Shown: positions 11,034-23,054, numbered from the stretch's first letter. The stretch: 64,000 nucleotides of DNA from Gongronella butleri (GCA_025201375.1 JAIWZP010000055.1:62001-126000); one strand, 5' to 3'. Notes: generated by a model from the letters alone, not told the origin. Numbers and translations are program-made.

Positions 11034-11040
11034 TATAAAA
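11034..11040 (+). promoter_or_regulatory. TATA box of the URC4-like gene
   Basis: TATAAAA lies 90 bp upstream of the proposed start codon at 11130. Spacing and orientation suit a core promoter, followed by a T-rich leader. Confidence 0.5.
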
Positions 11041-11129
11041 GCGTGTGGTGGGGAGGGGAGGGCAACCGTGGCTCTCGATTGATTTCTTGTTCTTTTGCTT
11101 TTTTTTTTCTTTTTTCTTAATTGTTAGCT

Positions 11130-11609
11130 ATGATGCTTGGTGACGCGTTGAATGATCCCACGGGCTTGATCACGTTGCGCGAGCAGTGTCTCAAGGTGCA
11201 GCAGCTTGCTGTCAAGGGCCAATCGCGATTCTTTGACGTGGATGGGTCTAAATTCCAAGATGTGATTGATCTTGTGGTGTCGACGATGCGTCGCGATTAC
11301 CAGGGCCAGCCGGACGCGATGCCTGCGTATGGGCAATGGCAGCGGTTTGGCGACCAGGGCCATTTGCAGCAATTGTTGTCGCTGTGGGCAGCACAGTCGC
11401 CGCTGAGCCAGGCACAGCGCTTGACGGATCTGTTCATTGTGACCGCGGCTCTCGACATTGAGAGCATGCATCGGCATCGCGCATGGTCGTACCAGGACCC
11501 GCATGCAGCTCGCCGCTACACGGGCAGTCAAGGCATCGCACTCGCCGTCCTCGAGCTATTTATGAATGGCGTGTTTTCCACCGAGCCCGACGATCCTTGC
11601 CGCGTCGAT

Positions 11610-11651
<42 letters not shown>

Positions 11652-12711
11652 GGATCGATCCATTGGATGAGGAAAAAAAAAGTTCATCGTTTGTCCCCCC
11701 CTTCTTCCCCTTTTTTTCAATTAGCCGATGCCCTGATCCACTTGGACATGAGCTCTGTGGCCAATTTGCAGGCGACGGCCACGCTTCCGGGGCTTGAAAA
11801 CCGGATACAGCTGTTGAATCACATGGGCACGGTGATCAAGGCGCAATCGTACTTTTACGACGCAAAGACAAAAGCGAACCGTCCTGGCTATTTCATAGGT
11901 AAGTCTTGGAAATGATGGGGGTGGGCAGGGGTTTGTAAATCATGGAATTAGCACCCTTTTTGACGAATTTATCTTTGGTAGATTATCTGTTGGGGCACGC
12001 GTCGACGATTCACACGAAAAAGGGGCCTTTGATTCCTTTGGAGACGTTGTGGCCAGCGATGTTGCAGCTTGGGGAGCTGTGGGGTGCGACGCCTGCGGGG
12101 GATGTGCACGAGTGCCCGAGCACGTTGCTGGACAGCGCAGCGTCGATTGATGCGTCGATCCCGTTCCACAAGCACACGCAATGGCTCGTGTATTCGCTGT
12201 GCGAGCCGCTCGAGAAGCTGCTGGGCGCGATCATCGAGGGCAAGGACCTGCTGACACCCGTGCCGGACTATGCGCAAGGCGGCCTGCTGCTGGACACGGG
12301 CTTCCTGACGCTCAAGCGCGCGGAGTACGACCGCGGTATCGCGCAATTCCGGAAACACGCGCAGCAGCACGGACTCGCCCAGGTCGAGGTCACTCCCATG
12401 TTTGACGCCAACGACCCCGTCGTCACCGAATGGCGCGCCCTCACCGTCGCCTACATTGATATTGCCGCCGATCATGCGCGTCAGACCTTACATCAAACAC
12501 GCACATCCTTGCCATTGAGCAAATTCATGGAGGCTGGTTCTTTTAATGTAAGTTTTGCCTCCCTATCCACGGAAAAAAAAACGGGGACATTGTCATCTGA
12601 CGCGATTCTCTTTTCATTGTTTACCAGGTCGGCAAGGAATTGGCCGAGATCTCGAGGCCCCTGACGCAGATCCCGCCCATCGCGATCCAGCCGACCACGC
12701 AGCTTCTCTGA
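11130..12711 (+). CDS. URC4: DUF1688 family protein, uracil catabolism protein Urc4-like
   Basis: Member of the fungal/bacterial DUF1688 family that includes Urc4 of the URC pyrimidine-degradation pathway (family knowledge); its exact reaction is unsettled. Exons 11130-11610, 11725-11898, 11982-12547 and 12628-12711 join in frame to 434 residues. Family hallmarks are a PAYGQWQRFG run near residue 70, an HRAWSYQDPHAARRYTGSQG run, a GIALAVLELFMNGVFS run, FHKHTQWLVYSLCEPLEKL, a YAQGGLLLDTGFL run and EWRALTVAYIDIAA. The first intron carries 39 consecutive A after its GT. The start is the first of two adjacent ATGs; starting at 11133 would lose one residue. The gene converges on the bZIP gene at 12927, leaving about 215 bp for both 3' ends. 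Confidence 0.88.
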
Positions 12712-12926
12712 AACCAAGAAAAAAAATGTCATCTAATTTATGCTTTATTTCACTTCTTACAATTTTATAAAATAGTTGCGCTAAACACAAAAGAGAGTTG
12801 GGAGTAGAGTAGTGGTGAGAGATGAGAAACACGATGCGACAAGTGGGTGAACAAGGGGTGGGGAGGGGAATGCACAAAAAAAAAAAAAAAAAGGAATAAA
12901 AAGAGAGAAAAAAAAAAAAAAGAGGC

Positions 12927-14876
12927 TCATCGCTCAAAGCATCGCATGTACAACTTGACGTCGTGGTCCGAAAGAACGTACTTGCTCTCTGAGCAAGATG
13001 CCTTTGCATTGAGGTCGTCGCACAAGGCGTCGAGGTTGAAATCGGGACACTGCTTGAGCTCCTTTTGCACCTCGTAGGCACGCAAGCCGTCGTTTTTCGC
13101 TTGGAGCAAAGATTGCTCGAGAGCCTCATGTTTGACCTTGTGCTGGTCGGGGAAGTAAAAGTCGCCCAGGGAGAATTTGGTGTGTTGTTGCTGTGATGGG
13201 AAGTTGTACAGGGGGTCGCTGTCGTCAAAGAGTGAGCTGAAGCCATCGAACAAGACATCGTCGGTCAATGTAAGGTCGGTGGTCGGTGCGCGGTAGCCTG
13301 TGAACAAGTCGTCCTTGCCATGGAACAATTGCTTGAATTCGGCGGCGGAGGCATTGTTGGTATCGTGAAGGGTGGCATTGGTGGTGGCATTGGTGGTGTT
13401 TGTGGTGTTTGTCGCCTCGGTGTTGGCCATTGGCGCGTGTGGCTGGACTTGGACCGACGCCAACAGGGCCTGTGTGGTTGCATCCATTGTGGCCAGGTCC
13501 GTGGCGGTCGGCGTGGCGAATGCGGCAGCCATGGACGATGGGTCGGTCGAAAGGGCGGATGTGAAATCAATATAAGGTGATGTTGTGGACGAGACGGAGC
13601 CAAACGAGAGGAAAGGGGTGGCGGATGACGTGTTTGCATCCGAATCCTCTTCTTGGGCAAGCGACAATGGCGATTGCTCGCTGGAGCTGCTAGATTCATC
13701 CACAAAGCTTTGATAATATGGGGTCGTGGGCGTCATGTCGCTCGATGAGAACGTATTTGAGGGTGACGCGTCCTTTTCTTGCTCCTTGACATTCGCATTG
13801 GCTGCTGCCTGTGAGGGTGGTGGGAATTCAAAAGTGAACTGCGCGTCCTTTAGAGCGTAATTCTCGTCTTGCAGCTTTTTGAGCTCCAATTTCAGCCTCT
13901 CGTTCTCTTGCACAAGATCCTTGTCGCTCTTGGACACCATGTCCTCCAGCTCCTTGATTCGATCTTGCAATTCAGACACATGCTGTTCCTTGCGCTCACG
14001 GAATGCTCGCTGTGCACGTCGATTCTGTGCCTTGCGCTTGGCTTTGGGATCCAAATCCGCGTCCTGGAAAAGATAAAAAAAAAGGGGGGGTTAAAAAAAA
14101 AACGCCATTATCACCGGAGGCTCGGCCAAAAAAAATATAAAAGGGCATGATACGCACAACACCTTCCATTCATGTCACACTCTCTTTCTCTCAATGGCAA
14201 ATGAGGAAGCCACATGGAATAAATGGAGACAAGGGAGGGGGGCGCGCGCTGTGCGACTCAAAACTTACCAAGGCAATTGTTGATTTGTCCAAGGGTTTGC
14301 GACCAGGTCGCTTGGGGGTGGTCGTGCGGCCAGATTCGTCTAAAAAAGGGAATCGGCATAAGCGCAAAAATCGCCATCAACGTTGCCGCTGTTCCATCAC
14401 GTCATCCACAACTACGCCACATTTTCCCAAGCGAAGTTGCCCAAGCCGGCTTTTTCAAGTGGAAATCAACACAAACGCACAAATCAGCTGCAAATGCGCA
14501 GAGTCGAGGGCAGGGGGCGCTCCCCGGTCCCATTCTTTTCCGCTCCTTTTTCCTCCCCTTTCCCCCCCTCCCCAACACGGCTATCAATCGCACGCTACTT
14601 ACTTGACTCGCCAGTGCTCTCAAGCGAGCGCTTGCTGCCTGTAAAAAAAAAAGTGTCAATTGGGCGTGCTTTGACCAAGGGACGCGCGTTTTTGTTTATC
14701 ATACCTTTGTGTTGATTTGTGGTGGCCTGCTGCTGGATTAATTCGCGCTGTCGTTCTTCCAGGGAACTCAGCAGCTGTTGTTGCAGCACGGTCTTGTTGC
14801 TGAGGATGGCCGCGTTGATCAGGTCGATGGTCGCCTGGTCAATCTCCACCTTTTTATTGTTGGACGCGAGTGACAT
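12927..14876 (-). CDS. YAP1: AP-1-type bZIP transcription factor, Pap1/Yap1-like
   Basis: Nuclear bZIP regulator of oxidative-stress genes by homology to Pap1/Yap1. Exons 14876-14705, 14638-14603, 14339-14269 and 14063-12927 give 471 residues. The basic region KRKAQNRRAQRAFRERK, preceded by PGRKPL as in Pap1, is followed by a leucine zipper (LQDRIKELEDMV...) around residues 95-165. The C terminus has a cysteine-rich domain, with the run CPDFNLDALCDDLNAKASC carrying three Cys and two more Cys nearby. In the family this region masks a nuclear export signal under peroxide, which suggests redox-controlled export here too. The middle is low-complexity Ser/Thr/Asn. No n-CRD is obvious. It is divergent from the PRELI gene with 493 bp between starts. 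Confidence 0.88.
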
Positions 14877-15369
14877 GGTGTGCGTATCGTGAACTGAGCG
14901 TGGATAGAAATCAAATCAAAAGAGAGAGACAGAGAGAGAAGAGGCAAATCACAAAAAAAAAAAAAACGAAAAAGAGCAAGAAAATGCGAGAAAGCAAGAG
15001 CGAGGGAAAGGAAAAGCAAGAGTCGGAGCCAATGGTCGTACCTTTTTCAATGTGTTTCGAGATGCCGATGGCAATGATTCGTCGGAAAAGGTGCACACGA
15101 GCACTTTGGGGCGGGTTAGCTGACAAAGCAGCCAGAAACAGTCCCGTTTCTTTGTTTCCATGCAGAATTGGGCACCTGGCCCTCGAGAAACGAGATCACA
15201 TGGAGGCCATGCTGGGGGAGCGAGGGCCGTTTCATTTTTTTTTCCGCTTGCCGAATCAAAGCTGGGGGTCAAGGCTGACCTTTTTTGTCTTTTGGCATGT
15301 TTTTCTTTTCTCTTTTTTTTTCCTTTTTCTTTTTTCCTCACTTTTTTTTTTTGTTTTTTTTTCAACACC
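14877..15369. promoter_or_regulatory. Divergent promoter between the bZIP and PRELI genes
   Basis: This 493-bp gap separates two start codons on opposite strands. It holds purine runs on the left and long T runs on the right. No TATA box or known element could be assigned. Confidence 0.35.
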
Positions 15370-16247
15370 ATGGTCAAGTTTTACCAGCACACCTTTCAGT
15401 ATGAGTACGTATTTTTTTTTAACTTCGTTTACGCCCTGGACCATGCCAAATGGCTCATTTTATTTCTTTTTTTTTTATCATTCCAGCCACCCGTGGCAGA
15501 ATGTCACATTGGCATTCTGGCTTCGATATCCCAATCCGTTTGCGTCGCATGGTAATACCCCTCGTTTTTCATGAAATGGGCAATTGATCTCATCATGTCT
15601 CGTTTTTTTGTTTGTTTTGCGCTAGTTCTCGCCGTCGATGTGCTTGAGCGCTATGTAGATGAACGTGGGATCCTAAAGACGACCCGTCTCGTCCTGAAAA
15701 AAGGCAAGGCGCCCAAATGGTTCCCGAAATCGGTATGGCTTGTCAATCCTTGAACACGCAAAAAAAAAAAGCCCAAAACGCCAATATTGACTCTTTTTTT
15801 TTTAATGTAACGTTTAGTTTCTCAAAAACTCAGAGGCATTTGTCATTGAGGAATCGGAAGTCGATCCCAAGGCAATGACCATGGTCACTCGCACAAAGAA
15901 TCTCAACCACGTCCGCATCATGCAAGTGGAGGAGTCCCAGACATTCACGACCAACGGCGAGTCGACAAGCTGCAAGACTGAGGCAAGGATCATCTCACGC
16001 TTCGGCTGGGGCCTCACCAACCGCATCGAGGGCTTTGGCCAGTCGTCCTTTGCTGCCAATGCCTCAAAGGTAAAAAAAAAAAAAAAAAAAAAAAAACCTT
16101 AAAAATCGATGCTCATCGTCATCCCACTTTTTTTTTTTCCTTCTTCAACAGGCACGAAAAGGGATGCGTCATATCTTGCAAATGATCCGCGAAAAGCAAG
16201 TAGGGGGCCGGATACCCTCTTTGATGCATGCGACCGCCGATGCTTGA
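15370..16247 (+). CDS. UPS1: PRELI/MSF1 domain protein, Ups1/PRELID1-like mitochondrial phosphatidic-acid carrier
   Basis: PRELI proteins shuttle phosphatidic acid or phosphatidylserine across the mitochondrial intermembrane space with Mdm35 (family knowledge). Exons 15370-15398, 15487-15551, 15626-15732, 15818-16069 and 16152-16247 give 182 residues, the full family length. The opening residues MVKFYQHTFHHPWQNVTLAF carry the family HPW motif; next come WLRYPNPFASHVLAVDVLER, the basic KKGKAPKWFPKS and the EVDPKAMTMVTRTKNLNH block. I chose the donor GTATGAGT at 15399 because it restores HHPW; the later GTATTT breaks the frame. Homology to PRELID1 (the ALxVDVL-type block and DP.xxxMTT) favours the Ups1 branch over Ups2/3, but this is not certain. 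Confidence 0.88.
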
Positions 16248-16730
16248 AACGGTTGTTGTCATCCGCCCTCAATTGCCCATTTGTTGCACCAGAAAGCAAA
16301 AAAAAACAATGCAGCCCACTCCTTGCTTTTCCCACCCCACCCTTTGTCGAATTTTACCCATGTCTCTCTCCTAGAAAAAAAAAACGAAAAATGACCGTCA
16401 TTCGCACAAAAATTGTCACACCACCCCTCTCTTCTTTCTGTTCTTACCTGTCTCTCTCAATGTACCATATCATCCCACTTTGTCTCTTATATATGATCAC
16501 CCCTCTTTTTTTTCCCAAGGAAAAATTAAAAACAATCGTTTTAAAAGCACATTGTAGCGCGGCGCACATCACACTCACCTGACCTCTCTCTTTTTTTTGT
16601 GCTACGACCCACGCCATGGAGCAAATATGCAAGAAAAAAAAGAATGTGTGTTTATTTACAAGTCTAAGAGGGGGGGAGGTATAAAACAATAGTATAGGAA
16701 GAAAAAAAAAGGATAAATAGAGCCAGAAAA
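16248..16730. other. Intergenic gap between convergent genes
   Basis: The 3' flanks of the PRELI gene and of the ferric reductase gene meet here. The stretch is T-rich on the left and A-rich on the right. Nothing else is seen. Confidence 0.4.
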
Positions 16731-19171
16731 TCACCAATCAAAGGCTTCTTCATAATAGGGGACGCTGTGGCGTGCGGCAATGGCGCGCACATGATCGCTC
16801 ATGGCGCTCGGGCCGCATTGGAAGATGCCGATGGAGCGCGCATGGGTGTCGGCCGTGTCAACATAGCCTTTTAGGATTTTGTCCAGGTTGGGTCGCACAC
16901 CATAATGGATGGTGTATGGCCGGGGAGTCTCGGTGTTACTGCTGGTGCTGCTGCGGCTGCTGCTAGGCAATGACGCGCGCGTCACGTGGATTTGAATGTC
17001 CAATTCGGGCACGCGCCGCGGTGCACGGCATTCCGCGGCATCTGGATCGGCCACAGGCATTGCAGAAAGTGAATGCACGGTGTCGATGCAATCGTCGATC
17101 GTGCTTTGCGCCCAGGCAAGTTGCTCGATTGTCTGAATCACCCATAAAAACACGATTTGATGTTGCTTTTTGCGTTTTTGCTGCTTTGCGTTGTGTTTTG
17201 CCCATTGAACCGCTTCTTGAAGGTACGCGAGTGTCGATGCACAGCCGATGCCGCCGGCAACGAGCACAGAAACGTCGTGGTTCAAGATGGGCTGGGTGTG
17301 GCCGTGCGCGCCACCATGCAGTTGTACCGTGTACATGGCTGTGCCGCCATTGGCGCGCAAGTCGTCAAACAGTGCACGCGTCGCGGCGCGCTGCGGCCGG
17401 ATTAAAAGCTCCATTTGCGTTATTTGATGTTTTTCGTGGTTTTTGCGCTTTTCAATCGAAATGGGTGTACTAGGTGTGTCCAATGCGCCATAATGACTAC
17501 CCTGACGATGCTTGTTGAACGGCGTCGTCATGTCATGCACCAAATCGTCGTTGAGGTTGTGCCAGGCAGCGACCGTAAAGGGATTGGCATGATGCCAGCC
17601 AAGCGACGGCACGCACAGGTACACGTAGGCGCCTGGGCGACGGCGTGACAGATCAATGGCGCCGTAGGTGGTGGGCGACACGTCAACGAGCAGGCGCATG
17701 CAGTCTGTGCCCTTGATGATGGCGGCGTCCGCGGTGAAATTGATTTTTCCAGGCAAAATCGTGAAAAGAATGCGAAGCACGCGGTCAGCAGCCCAAATGC
17801 CGACGCTCGCGTACATGAACAGCATGTTTTCGTCGTCATTGAGCAGGCGCACGTGGTACCAGCACCCAATGGTGAATAGGAGCGCAAAAACGACGTGTAA
17901 CTTGAGAAACAGCAAATAACAGCCGCGACGCAGGTTTGGCACGGACGCCACGAGGATCACCGATCCAATGGTCGTGGCCAGCACGCCCCACATCCAGTAC
18001 GCGTCGTTTACCATGTAAAACCACACAACGCGCCACCCGTCGCTCGCGACCGTGTGCCATGTGTACGCCACAGAGTGCACAATAGCCTGAAACATCATCA
18101 TCCGCGACGTCCACTTGTGCAGTACAATGAACCTTTCAAAGCTCCATCCTGTGTGCGGTGAATAATAAAATAAAACGAATGGGATCAGCAAAAATGTCGC
18201 CTTTTTTGCTTTTTTTTTTGCATTTTTGCATTTTTTGCACTTTTTTTTTTCCACGCACCGGTCATCCACAGCAGCAAGTTGTTGCGGCCGCCAAAGAGGT
18301 AGAGCATAGGCAATTGCGAGAAGCTCATTTCACCGGCACGGTCGGCCATGTAGCGACTGAATTGCAGCATGGTGTTGTTTGGCCAATAAATGTTCTCCAG
18401 AAACAGGTCGTACGACGGGAAAAGGAGCACAATGTTCGCGGTGCAGAACGCGACAATCCACAATGACTCGAGACGCGTCGGGTACGTGATGAGCAGACCA
18501 AAGATGGATGCGTGCGACATGTGGACGCCATTGGGCAGCAAACTTGGCTGGAGCAGGACGCGTTGTAGTGTTTTGAGCCACTTTGGAGCCACCATCGTTT
18601 TTATGCGCGTCCGTGTGCAATGCTGGAACAAATTGTTCAGGCACCCGAGTGCGATAAAGGCGAAAAAGATGGCACATGTATAATAGCCATACACGTGGCC
18701 GAGCCCCAATTGCCGGTTAAACTCGCCGACGGTGCGCATGGCCATCTTGACCTTGTCGCGCGGCAGACGGATAGGCACGTTAAGCGATGGTTTGGCCGTC
18801 ATCGCGCTTGTTGGCGGGACAAAGCGCGTTGCATTGGCGTACACGTCCGAAAATGACATTGTTGACGACAGCATGGTGGGATCGCGGCACCACCCACCTA
18901 TGTGGGTCCACGCATCGACACGAGCAGCGTCAGGATCATCGGACGGCGTCGTCGTGTGGTCGTAGACACACAATGCCATGGTGCCGAGCCATGGCGCACT
19001 GTTGCACAGACAATTTGGATCGAAATAGATGCTACTAAGGCATCCAGAAAATGTGTATCGCTCGGCAATAGCCTCGCAGCCGCTCATCACAGGCGGTATC
19101 AGTTTGCGAGCGTGCGCAAGCGACGACAAAAAGAGGCAAAGCACAAAAGGCTGCCATTTTGATGCATGCAT
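16731..19171 (-). CDS. Ferric-chelate reductase (FRE family)
   Basis: Plasma-membrane flavocytochrome that reduces extracellular Fe(III) or Cu(II) with NADPH. Exons 19171-18259 and 18148-16731 give 776 residues. A signal peptide (residues 1 to ~20, ending SSLAHA) leads to a Cys-containing extracellular domain, then about seven membrane segments with haem-ligand histidines in the FIVLHKWTSRM and KLHVVFALLFTIGCWYHVRL helices. The FAD motif is HANPFTVAAW (HPFT-like), the NADPH site VAGGIGCASTLAYLQ, followed by FQCGPSAMSDHVR and an aromatic C-terminal tail ending FDW, as in NOX/FRE proteins. A Ser-rich insert (SSSRSSTSS) sits near the nucleotide-binding lobe. Two ATCTGATAA sites upstream suggest repression by iron through a Fep1/SreA-type GATA factor. 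Substrate preference cannot be told. Confidence 0.9.
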
Positions 19172-19281
19172 GATGACAAGGACCGACGTCAAAAAAGGGA
19201 CGGAATGCAACAAATGAAAAAAGAGGTGCCTGACAAAGGATAGAAAAAAAACAAGAAAGAAAAGGAGCAAGGCACGACAAA

Positions 19282-19290
19282 ATCTGATAA
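19282..19290 (+). promoter_or_regulatory. Iron-GATA (Fep1/SRE/SreA-type) site ATCTGATAA, proximal
   Basis: ATCTGATAA matches the extended consensus ATCWGATAA of fungal iron-sensing GATA repressors (established knowledge). It lies about 110 bp upstream of the ferric reductase start at 19171. Confidence 0.6.
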
Positions 19291-19637
19291 AAGAGACAAA
19301 ACAACAAAAAAAAACAGCCCTGATTATCTTGAATGAAGGTCCGCCCTTTTGTTGCGATTCGGTTGTTGCCGCCGGGGACTTTCGGTGTCCATTGGGTGGC
19401 CGTCCATTCCAATTTTCCATGCGGTCATTTTGCTTTCTCTCTTTTCTTTTCTGTTTGAGATTTTTCTTGAATCTCACTGCCCATAGAGCCACGTTTTTTT
19501 TTTCATTCTCTATTTTCCTCGTTTTCGTGTCTGTGAGGAGACTTGCATTCATGATAAACAGAAAAGCGTCATCATCATCGGTAAAAAATATAGGGTTTCA
19601 AATGGAAACACAAGAACGAATCAGCATGCGTGATCTT

Positions 19638-19646
19638 TTATCAGAT
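19638..19646 (-). promoter_or_regulatory. Iron-GATA site ATCTGATAA, distal (opposite orientation)
   Basis: TTATCAGAT on the plus strand reads ATCTGATAA on the minus strand, about 470 bp upstream of the ferric reductase start. A second exact copy of the same 9-mer in one promoter makes chance less likely. Confidence 0.5.
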
Positions 19647-20253
19647 GGATTTCAGGTTGCACAGCCCCCCTTTTTCCTCAGGGCACGTCCTCCGGGCCAC
19701 GGGAACTTGGATGGACCACCTTGTTCAGCGCTTTCTCGATGGTCGCATCACCGGATCCATCACGATGGTACATAAAAATAAAATAAAGGGCCTACAGGCT
19801 CCCCCGCAGTTCATCATGGTCACCTCAATGCACCCCTTGTCTCCGCCTCACACATTGAACCATCAAATCAGGCATTGGCGTTATCGCCACCGTTCAAATT
19901 GTGTAAATTCGCCTCTATCTGTCTTTTTTTGTAGAGTCTTGGACCACAGTGACACGACAATTGCGTACCAATGATCACAAATGGGATCCACGGCATCAGG
20001 TGAGGTGAATGAACGCGCACAATTTATTTTTTTTCAGGTACAATTGGGGGGGATGGGGGAAAAAGGGATGCATGGAGATCAGATTGGTATGAAGGATGAA
20101 GGATGTAAATGGGCTAAATCAATGCGGATATGACGTGCTGCGTGGGGGAAAAAGAGGGGAGATACTGTATGAAAAGAGAGGGAGGGAAGAGGAAGACGTG
20201 CGCAAGGAGGGGAAAGGGGAGGACATATGCTTTGTTTTTTCATTGTTTTTTTT

Positions 20254-22606
20254 TTACATCCACTCGACAGGCTCAATGCAGACAAGGTGGAAGCCGTGTT
20301 CGAGGACGAGTTTGACGGACCAAAAGAGCAACCACCTGGGGAGCGCAAGGTCGGTGGGGATGCTCTTGACTCTGAGGTTGTAAAGGGTCTGATTGGTGAG
20401 GCGTGCAATTTTGAAGAGATACGAGACGAAAGGGTGCGGGTCGCGCGTGGCCATGACCTGGCCGAGGATAGCGTGACATTGCTGCAGCAGATCAATGAGG
20501 TCGAATGCCTCCTGGGACGTTTCGAGGCGATCCAATTTCGCGAGTGCAGCGTCTAGGCACTTTTGGCAGTCGAATTGAGGAAACGGGCTGTTTTCATTGT
20601 GGTTTTCCTGGTCACTGTCATTGTGCTCGTGGATGTCGTTGAAGGGAGCGTGTTTGGCAAGGTAGCGTTGGATGCCGCAGATGCGCGCGTGCACGTACAG
20701 CAGAAAGACGCCTGAATTGCCGCTGATCTGGACGTTGCAATGGCCATGGACGGGTTTGCAGCGACGCTGGATGAGGTGATGGATGAGGATGGTCGCGCGT
20801 GCGAGGCGGTCCGCGTGCTGCTGCGCCAATTGCACCGTCGACACGCCAAGCACTTTGGATTCTTGCTCGAAATGCGTGGTCAGCGACGCGTACTTGACGG
20901 TCCCTTGATTGTCACGCATGATCTCCTGCATCTGCTCACGCAGCGCATCCATCTGTGCAGGCAGGCAAGGCACAAACATAGAAACATCACGCGCAGACGC
21001 GTCCAGTTCCTTCCTTTTCGTGATGGGTGCCACCATAAACTCGACAAACGTGAATTCTGGCATGGACGCTCCCTTTTTCGCGTCCTTGGATGACATGATT
21101 TGGCGGAAAAGACAATTGGCTTGCTGGACGGGCCGCTTTGCGCTCTGTGCGCCAATGAATTGGTGCTCTTGTGCCGCTCTTTGAGGAAGGACCAGGTGCA
21201 GAAGCAGCATGCCTGTCGTCGTCAGCAGGCCATCGTCGTCCTTTAGCACAGCAACACCGAGACCGTGTGCCGACAGATCCACGTGCCACGCCTCATTTTC
21301 TTCGCCGGCGTCGTCGTCATTTCTGCTCATTTTCACGCCATTGGCCATGCCATTCACCTGTTTGCCACGCGATCTCACAAACCGGTCACCCAGTGCCTCC
21401 GTCAACATGTCTTGCAGCCGTGAAACTAGCGCCCACGGCGCATCCATCACCACACGCTTGTCACGCCACTCCAAAAGACCAAATCTTCGCACAATCACGC
21501 GCTCTTGCTCCGCCGTCACCCATGTCTGCAAACGCGCATACATCTGCCGGATCTCCGCCGAAGGGTCTATCGTAACAAAGGAGGGACATGCGGGAACATG
21601 GCGAGAAACGCGTCAAACAACCAAAAAAAAAAAAAAAAAAAGCGCGGTTCTGGCATGATGGACCTCCCCTTTACCCTTGGATTCCAATTGATGTCTCAGC
21701 TGTCTGGAGGCCAAGACTTGCTCTGGATCGTCACGAATCTCCAGGAATGCCTCCACGAGTGGCTGACCCATGACACCGTCCGTCTTGCGAAGTGCCAGAG
21801 CGAGATCGCCTAACAAAACAAAACGAAAAAAAAATGGCCAACTTTGAGCAAGATGGGGACGTCAATCCCTGTTTTCCCTTACCAAAGCTGGTCATGAGAG
21901 GCAGGACGACGTGGCGCGTCTCCGAAACGACGGGATCCGCGTTGCAGATGCTGTTTGTGGCATCTCTGCAGCGTTGCAATGTAGCAGCGAGCAGCAAGGC
22001 ACGCGTGTGGTGCGGCTCGTACAGCTGTGGCAAGTCTGGGAGGTCAATTGAGTAGTAACAATTGATTTCTGGGTTGGGGTCCTTGCTGCTAGGCGGCGCT
22101 GGCTGGGGCGCGACCGTGACAGGCAGAGGAAACATCTTGACCACCGCGCGTAGCATCCCCGACATCACACGCGTCTTGTCAAGCTTGAAATTCACAAATG
22201 GGCCGTCGGCCACCACTTCATCCACCCATTCTGTCGAGGGCCACTAAACAACATAAACACGAAAAATATCGTGAGCAAAATGAGCAAATTCATCAATGTG
22301 TCAAATTTGTAGACCCTCCATCGCATTGGAAGTTCCTTTTTTTTTGGCTCTTACCTGCTCCACGACGCGATCTGCAATGGCATTGACCGGCAGCTCGGTC
22401 CAAGGAAGAATGGACAGCTTTGTATAGACGCGGTGAGTTGCCAAGGCAAAGTGACCACGCGAAGGGTTACGCGGCTGCTCCAGCGCGGCCATGATATCAC
22501 GCGTCGTCAGCGCTTCGTCGCCAAATAAGGGCACGAGCACAATCGCAAGTCGTCGGCGCCACTCGTGTTTGGGCGTCTCCGTCTGCAAGTTTTCCACGGG
22601 GTCCAT
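20254..22606 (-). CDS. Arginyl-tRNA-synthetase-like DALR-domain protein with degenerate catalytic motifs (DALRD3-like)
   Basis: Exons 22606-22355, 22243-21883, 21809-21675 and 21566-20254 give 686 residues. The N-terminal part ends in DGPFVNFKLD, the junction seen in arginyl-tRNA synthetases between the additional domain and the Rossmann core. The DALR anticodon-binding domain is recognisable near residues ~500-560 (GVFLLYVHARICGIQRY, like the family GPYLQYAHARICSI). The ATP-site signatures are not intact: where HIGH belongs the protein reads LYEPHHTRALLL, and where KMSK-like STRKG belongs it reads APITKRKELDA. It therefore looks like a non-catalytic paralogue, comparable to animal DALRD3, which helps a methyltransferase act on tRNA-Arg (family knowledge; function here is inferred). 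A divergent mitochondrial ArgRS is the alternative. Confidence 0.65.
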
Positions 22607-23054
22607 AGGTCAGAACACGAAAGAGAGAAAAAAATGACACACGGGCCGATGGAGAACGAGAAAAAAGGAAGGAAAGAGAGAAGAGCGAGAAGAAAAAAAA
22701 TGGGGGGGGAGGTGAGCAGTGACAAAAAAAAAGAGCGCCCACCAGAAAGAATTACACACTCCGACGAAAAAAAAATCAATCATCATGAATAAATGGCACC
22801 TCGAGTGGGTGGCCAGGTGCTTGAATGTATTGAAGGCAGGCGTGTGTGGCAACGGAAAACGCGAAAGAAAGAAAAATTAAAAAAGGGGCCGTTTTCGACG
22901 CTTTCCGCGAATTGAGGCGCCGCCCAAAATGGCACTTGGATTGTTCGGAGGCTGATTTTTTATGAAAAAAGGCTTTTTTGCCCATGACGGATCGGCGTTT
23001 GTGCTCTTTTTTTCTCTTTTTTGTTCTGTTCCTTGTTTTCTAGTTCATCTTGGC
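22607..23054. promoter_or_regulatory. Divergent promoter between the DALR-domain and GT15 genes
   Basis: A 448-bp gap between start codons. It has A/G-rich runs near the left gene and TTTTTGTTCTG-type pyrimidine tracts just before the right start. No specific element could be assigned. Confidence 0.3.

Larger units (their letters stand above)
19172..20253. other. Intergenic interval: ferric reductase promoter and 3' flank of the DALR gene
   Basis: Besides the two GATA sites, 19600-19780 contains short exon-like open stretches bounded by CAG and GT dinucleotides (for example 19651-19768). They do not add up to a recognisable protein, so no gene is called. The last 250 bp are G-rich on the plus strand and probably 3' UTR of the minus-strand gene. 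Confidence 0.35.

Noticed and set aside
15399..15408. Donor GTATTT at 15409 for PRELI exon 1
   Set aside because: It would put the HPW motif out of frame; GTATGAGT at 15399 restores the family sequence.
17836..18114. Other frames within the ferric reductase gene (both strands)
   Set aside because: These are shadows in GC-rich coding sequence; the called frame has family motifs and intact splice junctions.
19551..19860. Possible small plus-strand gene between ferric reductase and the DALR-domain gene
   Set aside because: Short exon-like pieces with AG and GT borders could be joined in several ways, none giving a recognisable or clearly protein-like product.
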